Shown: positions 18,790-25,991, numbered from the stretch's first letter. The stretch is 25,991 bases of DNA from Clostridia bacterium (GCA_017547975.1 JAFYNU010000516.1:1-25991), one strand, 5' to 3'. Translations and numbers: made by a program. The notes: a model not told the origin generated them from the sequence alone.

Positions 18790-19036
18790 CGAAAAAAGGC
18801 TCCGTCCCCATAAACGGGACGAAGCCGGCTTGCTTCGCGGTACCACCCGAATTGGCACGAAACGTGCCCACTCAAAAGCCGATAACGGGACTTACCCGCC
18901 GGGAATTATCCCGGAAGCTCAAAGAGCGGCCTGTGTCTTTCTGCTGTCATCCCGCCTTTCAGCCGTGGGTGGGACTTTCTGTGACGCAATCGGGACACTT
19001 AACTCTTCTCAAACGCTCAAAACGATATAAATGTAC
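18790..19036 (-). ncRNA. T-box leader (alanyl-tRNA-sensing riboswitch) of alaS
   Basis: The 5' leader of alaS. The T-box sequence GGGTGGTACCGCG is on the minus strand at 18848-18836. It precedes a terminator (18826-18798 plus T run), whose CGTCCC arm can instead pair with the T-box to form the antiterminator. Upstream, GAGCG (19018-19014) and GTGTC (18998-18994) pair with CGCTC (18928-18924) and GACAC (18937-18933), giving a Stem I base with an internal loop. Its 3' side reads AGGCC and contains GCC (alanine) at 18930-18928. When uncharged tRNA-Ala binds, transcription should continue into alaS. GGC (glycine) is the other reading of that loop, but alaS downstream favours alanine. Region-level call is sure; the specifier is likely. 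Confidence 0.93.
18792..18826 (-). terminator. Regulated terminator of the T-box leader
   Basis: On the minus strand GGCTTCGTCCC and GGGACGGAGCC pair with one G-U wobble around a seven-base loop, followed by TTTTTT. The left arm doubles as the antiterminator partner of the T-box. Confidence 0.92.
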
Positions 19037-19041
19037 CCTAT

Positions 19042-19070
19042 ATTTTATAGCAAACCAACCTTTTTGTCAA
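19042..19070 (-). promoter_or_regulatory. Promoter of the alaS T-box operon
   Basis: On the minus strand TTGACA (19070-19065), 17 bases, TAAAAT (19047-19042). Transcription should begin near 19035. Divergent from the GH38 promoter at 19105-19133. Confidence 0.82.
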
Positions 19071-19104
19071 TATGGCGCCTTTGGATAATTTCAAACAAAA
19101 GCAG

Positions 19105-19133
19105 TTGCGAAGCATTTGGCAATTTGGTATAAT
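19105..19133 (+). promoter_or_regulatory. Promoter of the GH38-CPBP-GNAT operon
   Basis: TTGCGA at 19105-19110, 17 bases, perfect TATAAT at 19128-19133, leaving a leader of about 58 bases before the start codon. Confidence 0.75.
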
Positions 19134-19197
19134 AACCACAAATCCCATAAAACACGTAACCGAAACCGGGGTATGTCCCCGAAGGAGGAATTTTTGT

Positions 19198-21573
19198 ATG
19201 CGTAAACGTAACTATCTCATCGGCAATGCCCACCTGGATCCGGTGTGGCAATGGACCTGGCAGGAGGGGGCCGCCGAAGCCCGGGCCACCTTCGCTTCCG
19301 CCCTGGCACGGATGCGGGAATTCCCCGATTTCGTCTTCACCTGCGCCGGCGCCGCCGTGTACCAGTGGATCGAGGAAACCGCCCCTGACATGTTCCGGGA
19401 GATTGCGAAGCGTGTGGCCGAGGGCCGCTGGGTCATCGTGGGGGGCATGTGGCTCCAGCCCGACTGTAACCTGCCGTCCGGGGAAGCCTTTGCAAGACAT
19501 ATTCTCTATTCCCAACGCTATTTTGCCGAAAAGTTCGGCGTTACCGCCACGGTGGGCTACAACGTGGACTCCTTTGGCCATAACTGGAGCCTGCCCCAGC
19601 TTCTGAAAAAGGGCGGCATGGACCACTACGTTTTCATGCGTCCCATGAAGCATGAAAAGGAAATGGAACAAAACGTCTTTATCTGGGAAGCCCCCGACGG
19701 AAGCCGTGTCACCTGTTTCCGCATCCCCATTGCCTATTGCTGTAACTTTGGCAACGTGGAGGACATGAAAGAGTATTTTGAACGCTCCCTTCTGGAACAG
19801 CCCGATTACGATGCCTCCATGCTCTTCTACGGCGTGGGCAACCACGGCGGCGGCCCCACCAAGGCCAACATCGAATTCGCCAAGTCGCTGAACAAGGACG
19901 AAGAAAAAATGATCTTCGGCTCCCCCATCGATTTCTTCAAGGATATCGAAGCCGGAAATCCCGTTCTGCCGGTGCATAAGGACGACCTCCAGCACCATGC
20001 CAGCGGCTGCTACGCCGCCCTTTCGGAAATCAAGCGTCTCAACAAACAAAGCGAATGGCAGCTCATGGCCGCCGAGCGCATGGCCTACCTGGCGGGCAAG
20101 CTCACCGGTATGCCCTCCGCCAAGAAGGAAATTTATCAGGCCTGGCAGGGTGTCATGTTTGGCCACTTCCACGATTCCCTGGGTGGCTGCTCCACCAAGG
20201 GTGCCTACCCCGGCCTTTACGCCATGTACCAGGAAAGCATTTCCCGGGGTGCCAAGGTGGAAAATATGGCCCTTCAGCGCCTGGCCCAAAAGATCGATAC
20301 CACCTCGGTGCCGGTGGGACAGAATACCCTGCTTGTATTCAACCCCGCATCGGTGCCCCAGAAGGTGGTGGTGAGTGCCAACCGTCAGGCGGACGGCATT
20401 TACGATGAAACCGGCACACCGGTACCCTCCCAGCGGGTCTTCTCCGAAACCTCCTGCACCACCGGCCGGGACGACACCGCCTTCCTGGCAGAGCTTCCTG
20501 CCTGGGGCTGGCGGGTCTACCACACTGGAGCCGCCACCGAAAAGGCCGACCTGGGCCTCACCTGCGGCGAGGACTTCATGGAAAACAACTACGTCCGGGT
20601 GGAATTCGACGCCGCCCAGGGCTGTATTTCCCGGATTTATTCCAAGGAACTGGGTCGGGAGGTTTACAAAACCGCCGCCCTGCCGATTCTATACGACGAT
20701 ACCGAACACGATACCTGGAGCCATGCCCTCAACTTCTTTGACCAGGAAGTGGGTCGTTTTGGTAACGGCAAGCTGACCCTTCTGGAAAACGGTCCCCTGC
20801 TTTGCAAAATCAAGGCCGAAAGCTTCTTTGGCGGAAGCACGGTCACCCAATACTTCACCCTTACCGCCGCCTCCCGGGATATCCTGGCGGAGGTTACGGT
20901 AGACTTCCACGAAAAGCACCGCATGCTGAAGCTGGCCTTCGACACCGGTCTTTCGAACCCCGAAGCCCTTTATGAGATCCAGTACGCCGATATCACCCGC
21001 CCCGCCGACGGGGAAGAGGAACCCGGCCTTGGCTACGTGGCTGTGAAGGGGGACCAGGGAACGGCGGTGGTTTACAACGACGCCCGTTACTCCTACTCGG
21101 TGAAGGGCTCGGTGATGAACGTTACCGCCCTCCGGAGCTGTCTCTACGCCGACCACGGTCAGCCCAGAAAGCCGGAGCATACCTTCACCGACCAGGGAGA
21201 ATCCTCCTTCTCCTATCTGCTCTCCTACGCCCATGTAGCCGACACCAAGGCCGACTTTGCCCGCAAGGCGGAGGCCTTCCAGCTTGCCCCCCGGGTCATC
21301 TACGACTACGTTCACGAGGGGGTTCTGCCCCCGGTTTACGGCGGCGTAGAAGTGGGGGACAGCGTCCTTCTCTCGGTGGTTAAGGAAGCCGAGGATGGGG
21401 ACGGCCTGATCCTGCGTGCGGTGGAACGGGACGGCAAATCGGTGGAAACCCAGATTACCCTGACCCCCGAAAACCAGGTTCTTACCCTGAAGTTTGAACC
21501 CTACCAGATCCGCACCCTGCGGCTGAACCAAGACGGTATTCGGGAGGTCCTTCTTACCGAAAGCGAGGCATAA
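19198..21573 (+). CDS. Alpha-mannosidase, glycoside hydrolase family 38
   Basis: A 791-residue zinc-dependent retaining alpha-mannosidase. The start NYLIGNAHLDPVWQWTWQEG gives zinc ligands His12 and Asp14. YNVDSFGHNWSLPQLLKKGG places the nucleophile and zinc ligand at Asp124. YGVGNHGGGPT near 211-221 and MFGHFHDSLGG near 320-330 complete the active site. The remainder is the beta-sandwich domain of GH38. There is no signal peptide, so it acts on imported mannosides, perhaps from N-glycans or mannosylglycerate. The linkage cannot be told. The frame is open upstream to 19072, but AAGGAGG seven bases before 19198 and the promoter at 19105-19133 fix the start. The first gene of a plus-strand operon. 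Confidence 0.95.
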   Translation: MRKRNYLIGNAHLDPVWQWTWQEGAAEARATFASALARMREFPDFVFTCAGAAVYQWIEETAPDMFREIAKRVAEGRWVIVGGMWLQPDCNLPSGEAFARHILYSQRYFAEKFGVTATVGYNVDSFGHNWSLPQLLKKGGMDHYVFMRPMKHEKEMEQNVFIWEAPDGSRVTCFRIPIAYCCNFGNVEDMKEYFERSLLEQPDYDASMLFYGVGNHGGGPTKANIEFAKSLNKDEEKMIFGSPIDFFKDIEAGNPVLPVHKDDLQHHASGCYAALSEIKRLNKQSEWQLMAAERMAYLAGKLTGMPSAKKEIYQAWQGVMFGHFHDSLGGCSTKGAYPGLYAMYQESISRGAKVENMALQRLAQKIDTTSVPVGQNTLLVFNPASVPQKVVVSANRQADGIYDETGTPVPSQRVFSETSCTTGRDDTAFLAELPAWGWRVYHTGAATEKADLGLTCGEDFMENNYVRVEFDAAQGCISRIYSKELGREVYKTAALPILYDDTEHDTWSHALNFFDQEVGRFGNGKLTLLENGPLLCKIKAESFFGGSTVTQYFTLTAASRDILAEVTVDFHEKHRMLKLAFDTGLSNPEALYEIQYADITRPADGEEEPGLGYVAVKGDQGTAVVYNDARYSYSVKGSVMNVTALRSCLYADHGQPRKPEHTFTDQGESSFSYLLSYAHVADTKADFARKAEAFQLAPRVIYDYVHEGVLPPVYGGVEVGDSVLLSVVKEAEDGDGLILRAVERDGKSVETQITLTPENQVLTLKFEPYQIRTLRLNQDGIREVLLTESEA

Positions 21574-22566
21574 ATGGAAGAAATTTATATCGATCCCATG
21601 CTGGAAAAGGAAAAGGCCGCCAAACGGGCCTATTCCCTGGTGGGATTTGCCCTTCTGGTGTTTATCGCCGCTTCCTACGGGGTGCAGTTTTTTGCAAGCA
21701 CCCTGGTGGAGCTGTTTTTCCCCGCCCTGATGGAAACCCGGTGGTACATGTGGGCCCTGAGCATCCTGCCCCTGTATCTGGTGGGACTTCCCATGTCTCT
21801 CTTCTTTTTCCTGCAGGTCAAGGCCGGCAAGCCGGTGGGGGGACTGCTCTCCCCGGCGGCTTATGCGGGTACCTTCCCGGTAACCATCGTTTTGATGTAT
21901 GCAGGGAGCTATATCGCAACCTTTATCCTCAACTTCCTTTCGATCTTTCGTGGGGAAGCCCTGGGAGGCCAGGTCAGCCAGATGATTCTGGAAAATTCCT
22001 CTACGATATGGGCCTTTCTGGCCACCGTGGTGGTAGCCCCCATTATGGAGGAGCTTATTACCCGTAAAATGGTCATGGATCGGTTGGCGCCCTATGGCGT
22101 ATGGCCGGCGGCCCTCTTTTCCGGGGTTGCTTTCGGCATGATCCACGGGAATTTGGAACAGTTTTTCTACGCCTTTTTCCTTGGCACCTTCTTCGCCCTG
22201 ATCTACGCCAAAAGCGGAAGGATTCTTTACACCATTCTTCTCCATGCGGCGGTGAATTTCATGGGCTCGGTGATTGCCCCGGCAGTTTTGGAGGGGGTGG
22301 ATCTTTCCATGTTGGAAACCGATGATCCCCAGATCATTCTGGAATACATGACCGGCGGCGGACTCCAGAATCTGGTTCCTCTGCTGGCTTACGTGGGCAT
22401 CATGCTGGGTCTGGCAGGCACCGGCCTGGTACTGCTTTTTGCCTTCGGCAAAAAGTTCCTGCCTAAGCGGGGTCCCGAAAAGGCCAGCCGTTACTTTGCC
22501 AATCCCGGGGTGATCATCTTCCTGGTTTGTACCCTGGCATTGACCCTGTTTATCACATTTTTTTGA
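21574..22566 (+). CDS. CPBP family intramembrane metalloprotease (CAAX/Abi type)
   Basis: A 330-residue membrane protein with about eight predicted helices (for example 22-48, 57-80, 98-123, 145-158, 305-330). It carries the three CPBP/Abi motifs: EELITRK with Glu159-Glu160 and Arg164; FGMIHGN with His191; and HAAVNF with His224 and Asn228. These residues form the metal site of Rce1-like intramembrane proteases. In bacteria such proteins serve in peptide maturation, immunity to bacteriocins or envelope signalling; the partner here is unknown. The ATG directly follows the GH38 stop (TAAATG), and no strong ribosome site is seen, so it is translationally coupled. No bacteriocin gene is visible nearby. 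Confidence 0.9.
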   Translation: MEEIYIDPMLEKEKAAKRAYSLVGFALLVFIAASYGVQFFASTLVELFFPALMETRWYMWALSILPLYLVGLPMSLFFFLQVKAGKPVGGLLSPAAYAGTFPVTIVLMYAGSYIATFILNFLSIFRGEALGGQVSQMILENSSTIWAFLATVVVAPIMEELITRKMVMDRLAPYGVWPAALFSGVAFGMIHGNLEQFFYAFFLGTFFALIYAKSGRILYTILLHAAVNFMGSVIAPAVLEGVDLSMLETDDPQIILEYMTGGGLQNLVPLLAYVGIMLGLAGTGLVLLFAFGKKFLPKRGPEKASRYFANPGVIIFLVCTLALTLFITFF

Positions 22567-22584
22567 CGGAGAAAGGGAAACAAT

Positions 22585-23130
22585 ATGATCCCTGTTGCGA
22601 AAATACTCCAAAACGGAACGGAGCTTGTTGTTCGCCGGGCGCGGGTGGGGGACGAACACCGCTTTGCGGAGGTTTCCCGGTTGTGCTATCTTGAGACCCG
22701 CTTTTTGTCCAGATGCGAAGAGGATGAATGCTCTTCGGCGGAATCCATGCGGGAATGGATCGAGGAAATGGAAGACGCCCAAAAGGAGATCCAGCTGGTT
22801 GCACTGGTGGACGGCCTTCTTGTGGGAAACGGCAGTATTACCGCCTGCCTGGACCGAAAAAAGATGAAGCACAAATGCGACGTGAATGTGGCGGTGTTGA
22901 AGGAATATTGGCACCTTGGTATTGGCAAAACCATGATGGAAGTTTTGATGGAGTTTGCCCGGGGAGCCGGGTATGAGCAGGTCAACCTGAACGTGGCAAG
23001 CGACAACCTCCGTGCTATCCGTCTGTACGAATATCTCGGCTTTGAAGAGAGCGGTCGGGAACTCCACGCCATGAAACACGCCGACGGGGATTACAGCGAC
23101 TTTGTTTTCATGACGAAGTTTTTGATTTGA
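22585..23130 (+). CDS. GNAT family N-acetyltransferase
   Basis: A 181-residue acetyltransferase. The N-terminal ELVVRRARVGDEHRFAEVSR is the usual first strand and helix. The central VNVAVLKEYWHLGIGKTMMEVLMEFARGAG is motif A with the pyrophosphate-binding LGIGK turn. VNLNVASDNLRAIRLYEYLGFEESGR is motif B. The acyl acceptor is unknown; similar proteins acetylate small amines, antibiotics or proteins. GAGAAAGGG precedes the ATG. Eighteen bases after the CPBP gene, last in the GH38 operon. Confidence 0.9.
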   Translation: MIPVAKILQNGTELVVRRARVGDEHRFAEVSRLCYLETRFLSRCEEDECSSAESMREWIEEMEDAQKEIQLVALVDGLLVGNGSITACLDRKKMKHKCDVNVAVLKEYWHLGIGKTMMEVLMEFARGAGYEQVNLNVASDNLRAIRLYEYLGFEESGRELHAMKHADGDYSDFVFMTKFLI

Positions 23131-23148
23131 CGGAAAACCGCATAGAAA

Positions 23149-23179
23149 AACGACCCGGAACCTTTGGTTCCGGGTCGTT
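23149..23179. terminator. Terminator between convergent genes (stronger on the minus strand)
   Basis: AACGACCCGGAACC and GGTTCCGGGTCGTT form a 14-bp perfect stem with a TTT loop. The minus strand continues with a T run (GTCGTTTTTC), the plus strand with only TTT, so it serves the PfkB kinase best and the GNAT gene partly. Confidence 0.87.
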
Positions 23180-23195
23180 TGAATGAAGTATCAAA

Positions 23196-24158
23196 TCAGT
23201 AAGTGGCCAGTACTTCCTCCCTGGTGGGCAGGGCGGGAATGGCACCGATCTTGGTGGTGGCAAGAGCGCCGGCACGGTTGGCAAAGTCACAGGCATCGGC
23301 ATAAGCCTGGTCGGCCACCAGAGGGAGTCTCTGCTTTTTGCGCCATACCAGGTGGGATACCATGGAGGCAACAAAGCTGTCGCCGGCACCGGTGGTGTCG
23401 ATGGCTTCGATGCCCTTCATGGCGTCGAAGGAACCGCTGGCCTTGCCGTCGGTCCAGTAGCAGCCCTTGGCACCCATGGTGACCACCACCAGCTTCACGC
23501 CCATGGCGAAGAGCTTTTCGGCAATCTCACTGGGGACACCGGTACCCAGGATAAATTCGCTTTCGTCGTCGCTGATTTTTACGAAGTCGGCCTTGGGGAA
23601 GTAGGACAGGATGGTTTCCCGAATTTCTTCTTCGGGGGCGGTCCACAGGCCAAGCCGCAGGTTGGGGTCGTAGGAGACCCACATGCCGTTTTCCCGGGCA
23701 AGCTCAATGGCCCGGTCGGTGGCTTCGCATCCGTTTTTGGAGGAAAGGGTCACCGAACCAAAGTGCAACACCTCGGCACCCTGGAAAAGCTCGGGACGGA
23801 TATCCTCGGCGGAAAGCCGCATATCGGCGCCGGGATGGCGGTAAAAGAGGCATTCCCGTACCCCGTCCGCCCGGCGGGCGTTGAAGTTCAGGGTGGTGCG
23901 GGCATCCTGGTCGAAGGCGATGCCGCTGGCATCCACACCCTGGGAAGCCATGGTTTCGTACATAAAGTGGCCGAAGGCATCCTCACCAACCTTACCGATG
24001 TAGGTGGCGGAAACGCCCTGACGGACACAACCCACCGCCACGTTTGCGGGGGCGCCGCCGGGGGCGGGGATAAAGCTTTCGGATTCGGCGATGGAAGCGT
24101 CCCGGGTGGAGGACAGCATATCCACGATCAGTTCGCCAAGGCTGACTACTTGAGACAT
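23196..24158 (-). CDS. PfkB family carbohydrate kinase, probably fructokinase
   Basis: A 320-residue ribokinase-fold sugar kinase. The N-terminal MSQVVSLGELIVDML and PGGAPANVAVG at 33-43 are the sugar-binding signature, closest to fructokinases (ScrK/FRK type). YIGKVGEDAFG follows. The C-terminal signature DTTGAGDSFVA has the catalytic base Asp260 and the anion hole. NPNLR-like text (YDPNLRLGLW) at 163-172 also fits fructokinases. It would phosphorylate free fructose or a related sugar with ATP. TGGAG precedes the ATG by about eight bases. It stands alone with its own promoter and terminator. Other PfkB substrates such as KDG or tagatose are possible. Confidence 0.92.
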   Translation of the reverse strand: MSQVVSLGELIVDMLSSTRDASIAESESFIPAPGGAPANVAVGCVRQGVSATYIGKVGEDAFGHFMYETMASQGVDASGIAFDQDARTTLNFNARRADGVRECLFYRHPGADMRLSAEDIRPELFQGAEVLHFGSVTLSSKNGCEATDRAIELARENGMWVSYDPNLRLGLWTAPEEEIRETILSYFPKADFVKISDDESEFILGTGVPSEIAEKLFAMGVKLVVVTMGAKGCYWTDGKASGSFDAMKGIEAIDTTGAGDSFVASMVSHLVWRKKQRLPLVADQAYADACDFANRAGALATTKIGAIPALPTREEVLATY

Positions 24159-24234
24159 AATTTACTCCATTCTGCCGCCGCCGGGGCGGCTCATAATTTG
24201 CAAAAAGCCGGAATCGATGAAAATTCTATCATTT

Positions 24235-24262
24235 ATTATAGCAGAAAAACCCGCCCTGTCAA
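24235..24262 (-). promoter_or_regulatory. Promoter of the PfkB kinase gene
   Basis: On the minus strand a perfect TTGACA (24262-24257), 16 bases, and a perfect TATAAT (24240-24235). Confidence 0.8.
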
Positions 24263-24342
24263 TGAAAAAGGAGGAAAGAATGCAAAATATACGGACGGTA
24301 TAAAGAGAATACATATAGTATAAAAATAATAAGAAAAGGTGC

Positions 24343-24371
24343 TTGCAATTTGCCGCCAACTCTGCTAAAAT
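24343..24371 (+). promoter_or_regulatory. Promoter of the tRNA-Ala gene
   Basis: TTGCAA at 24343-24348, 17 bases, TAAAAT at 24366-24371, about 24 bases before the tRNA. Confidence 0.72.
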
Positions 24372-24394
24372 ATATAGGTCATGAATATTGACGT

Positions 24395-24470
24395 GGGCCC
24401 GTAGCGCAGCTGGGAGCGCATTACATTCGCATTGTAGGGGTCGGGAGTTCGAATCTCCTCGGGTCCACCA
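24395..24470 (+). tRNA. tRNA-Ala, anticodon CGC
   Basis: A 76-base tRNA with encoded CCA. Acceptor GGGCCCG pairs with CGGGTCC and includes the G3-U70 wobble that marks alanine tRNAs; discriminator base A73. The D arm (GCGCAGCTGGGAGCGC), the anticodon loop TTCGCAT and the T loop TTCGAAT are all regular. Anticodon CGC reads codon GCG. One anticodon-stem pair is a U-G wobble. Confidence 0.97.
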
Positions 24471-24475
24471 TAACT

Positions 24476-24518
24476 GATACTGCTGTTGATACAATCGTGT
24501 CAACAGCAGTATCTTTTT
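24476..24518 (+). terminator. Terminator after tRNA-Ala
   Basis: GATACTGCTGTTGA (24476-24489) pairs perfectly with TCAACAGCAGTATC (24500-24513), extended by three inner pairs, followed by TTTTT. Confidence 0.88.
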
Positions 24519-24595
24519 ATTTATTAAGAACAAGGGGTTGAAAACTATCGATTTCCTATCTTTGATTGACAATCGCACAACTTTGCGAAAATATA

Positions 24596-24624
24596 TTGTA
24601 AATACGGAATTCCTGTGATATAAT
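24596..24624 (+). promoter_or_regulatory. Promoter of the HTH-McrB-like unit, with a palindrome in the spacer
   Basis: TTGTAA at 24596-24601, 17 bases, perfect TATAAT at 24619-24624 with an extended -10 TG at 24616-24617. The palindrome GGAATTCC at 24606-24613 lies between the boxes and could be an operator for the small regulator that follows; this is only a guess from position. Confidence 0.65.
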
Positions 24625-24652
24625 ATTCTTATACAAAATATGGAGGTGCTTT

Positions 24653-24868
24653 ATGGCCGTTTCATATAACAAGCTGTGGAAGCTTCTAGTTGATAAAAAA
24701 ATGAGCAAGGCTGATCTGCGAAAGGCAGCAGATGTTGCTCCCAATACCATGACAAAATTACGCCGGGATGAGCCGGTCACCCTTGCGATACTCGGAAAGA
24801 TCTGCAATGTCCTGGAATGCGATTATGGCGATATTATGACCTATGTTCCCGATGTGGAAGATAATTGA
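24653..24868 (+). CDS. Small Cro/CI-type helix-turn-helix regulator
   Basis: A 71-residue protein that is all one DNA-binding domain: VSYNKLWKLLVDKKMSKADL, then the helix-turn-helix KAADVAPNTMTKLRRDEPVTL and LGKICNVLECDYGDIMTYV. This matches the compact HTH_26/YozG-like group. Such regulators often sit directly before restriction systems and set their expression. GGAGGTG precedes the ATG by four to five bases. It starts 135 bases after the tRNA-Ala terminator and 14 bases before the McrB-like gene, so both are likely one operon. Codon use is more AT-rich than the left part of the window, suggesting acquisition from elsewhere. The role as controller of the next gene is inferred. Confidence 0.85.
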   Translation: MAVSYNKLWKLLVDKKMSKADLRKAADVAPNTMTKLRRDEPVTLAILGKICNVLECDYGDIMTYVPDVEDN

Positions 24869-24882
24869 TGGGAGGAACAGAT

Positions 24883-25991
24883 ATGAGCGTGAAGATAACC
24901 TTTGAGGAATGGCTTGCTAACTATGCTCCCCGCGCATATAAGGCTGGTACAATTAAACGATATGTGGCGGCTTTGGAAAAAGCACCAGAGCGCATGGGCA
25001 TGGAATTACCAAAACCTATAATGCAGTATACAGATGTCGAGGAGTTTAATGCTATCTTTGATATGATCGTAAAGCATGAGCAGTTCGACTATGTTAACAA
25101 AAATTACGGACACAGCGATTTGAGTGCAGCATTGGGCGCTTTTAAGAAATATGTACTTTTTCTGGAGAAGATGGCTTCCCAGGGAAGTGATAAAGTAGTG
25201 TATTCTCCAGAATGGTTTTATGAGGTTGCCCAGAGCGACAAATTGAAAGCATTTGATGAAGAAGCTCGCTTACTCCGTCACCAGTTTGAGAATAATTTTG
25301 GAATAGAAAGCATTTCAGCGCTTTCTGGAAAGGAACTTCTAATCAAACTGTTCTACAGCGATGTAGAGAATAAGGACAATCTCTGTTACACCTTAGAATT
25401 CCATCCCAAGATGCGTGAGATCTTTGGCAGCATTGCTGGAGGTTCCGCATTTAAATTCGGTCTGTTCTATCATAAAAAGAACCATTGCTGGACAACGGGC
25501 TCTCCCAGCAAACATCAAACCCTTACAGAAGAGGAAGCTATTGAGGTAGCTACCTCTATTCGTGATGCGCTGGTACAGGGAGCCAAACTGATCGAAGCCC
25601 ACAAGGATATCGATACAGTTGAGGGTTATGAGCAGTTGTACACAAAACTCCAGACTATCACCGGAATTGATAGTGTGTGGATGCTGAAGTATTATCAGAT
25701 GCTGTTCCCGGAGATACTGCCGGTATTTTACGGAAGAAAATTCCAAATAGAAGTTTTGCGTTTCTTAAAGCAAGAACCGAGCGTCACGCCTATTGTGCGA
25801 ATGGGACAAATTGCGATGTTCATTCGTAAATGCAATATCTCCAGTCCGGTTTTCGCTCAAATTATATATAGTACATATTTCGCGCTTAATCCCATCGCCA
25901 ATGAAAGTGACGACGAAGACGATGCGATAGACACGCTTGCGGATACAAAAGAAGATTCTGTTCGTTATTGGCTGTATGCTCCCGGCGAAGG
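24883..25991 (+). CDS. Probable McrB-like restriction ATPase, N-terminal part (cut by window end)
   Basis: An open frame of 369 codons with no stop before the edge. ATG at 24883 has GGGAGG seven bases upstream. Residues about 5-100 (ITFEEWLANYAPRAYKAGTIKRYVAALEK and GALGAFKKYVLFLEK-like text) resemble the helical, integrase-like N-terminal domain found on some McrB-type proteins. Residues about 150-300 (FGSIAGGSAFKFGLFYHKKNHCWTTGS, EEEAIEVATSIRDAL, MLKYYQMLFPEILPVFYG) are a second domain I recognise from the same proteins. The last residues, VRYWLYAPGE, match the segment that in McrB-like AAA proteins opens the EVE-like domain ahead of the GTP/ATPase core. No Walker motif is inside the window, so the nucleotidase and any McrC partner must lie beyond it. 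The protein family is inferred from recalled patterns. Confidence 0.6.
   Translation, partial: MSVKITFEEWLANYAPRAYKAGTIKRYVAALEKAPERMGMELPKPIMQYTDVEEFNAIFDMIVKHEQFDYVNKNYGHSDLSAALGAFKKYVLFLEKMASQGSDKVVYSPEWFYEVAQSDKLKAFDEEARLLRHQFENNFGIESISALSGKELLIKLFYSDVENKDNLCYTLEFHPKMREIFGSIAGGSAFKFGLFYHKKNHCWTTGSPSKHQTLTEEEAIEVATSIRDALVQGAKLIEAHKDIDTVEGYEQLYTKLQTITGIDSVWMLKYYQMLFPEILPVFYGRKFQIEVLRFLKQEPSVTPIVRMGQIAMFIRKCNISSPVFAQIIYSTYFALNPIANESDDEDDAIDTLADTKEDSVRYWLYAPGE

Noticed and set aside
19072..19197. A longer N-terminus for the alpha-mannosidase starting at the ATG at 19072.
   Set aside because: It would start before the consensus promoter at 19105-19133, and the ribosome site AAGGAGG fits only the ATG at 19198.
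24267..24303. AAAGGAGG followed by ATG and a seven-codon frame (MQNIRTV) on the plus strand.
   Set aside because: No promoter is seen for it on this strand, and it overlaps the region just upstream of the PfkB kinase promoter. Too short to judge.
24162..24578. A 138-codon minus-strand frame with WTRGDSNSRP.
   Set aside because: It is a translation of the antisense of the tRNA-Ala gene, a well-known false protein pattern.
25393..25746. A 117-codon minus-strand frame inside the last gene.
   Set aside because: Lies opposite the continuous McrB-like frame and has no ribosome site or family features.

Overview
The window reads as chromosomal DNA of a low-oxygen Gram-positive bacterium, most likely a Clostridia-class gut commensal (Oscillospiraceae-like), although it is GC-rich for that class. 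Signs of this are HPr kinase, a Gram-positive LexA with a GAAC-N4-GTTY box, an RNase M5-type TOPRIM protein, a T-box leader in front of alaS, strong AGGAGG ribosome binding sites and many glycan-degrading or Fe-S enzymes. Genes are dense and the intergenic gaps contain near-consensus sigma-A promoters and hairpin terminators. Because of the high GC content, long antisense open frames occur opposite most genes; I treat them as shadows.

Layout. Positions 1-1234 (minus): hprK followed by a sugar phosphate isomerase cut by the window edge. 1254-5845 (plus): an operon of a second isomerase-like TIM barrel, a U32 protein (RlhA type) and a GH51 arabinofuranosidase, closed by a bidirectional terminator. 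An inverted repeat lies between the two divergent promoters. 5844-7161 (minus): a single-gene FAD oxidoreductase unit. 7163-8878: an aldo/keto reductase with a ferredoxin-like tail, divergent from a MerR regulator. The reductase promoter has the classic 19-bp spacer carrying a palindrome. 8884-9791 (minus): lexA with its own SOS box, followed by a degraded small reading frame. 9800-19070 (minus): a long tightly packed run alaS, aconitase-family hydratase, HIT protein, comEC, holA, rnmV, started by a T-box leader with a candidate alanine specifier. 19105-23179 (plus): GH38 alpha-mannosidase, CPBP membrane protease, GNAT acetyltransferase. 23196-24262 (minus): a PfkB sugar kinase.

The right end changes character. 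A tRNA-Ala(CGC) with its own promoter and terminator (24343-24518) is followed by visibly AT-richer DNA. This carries a small Cro/CI-type regulator and the first 369 codons of a large protein that looks like the front part of a McrB-type restriction ATPase. I read this as the left edge of a horizontally acquired defence island next to a tRNA gene; its main body is outside the window.

How parts work together: HprK (carbon catabolite control), two TIM-barrel isomerases, GH51, GH38 and PfkB kinase fit a plant- or host-glycan user. MerR plus the reductase looks like an aldehyde or electrophile stress response. The alaS run joins translation, DNA replication, DNA uptake and RNA processing under one alanyl-tRNA-sensing leader.
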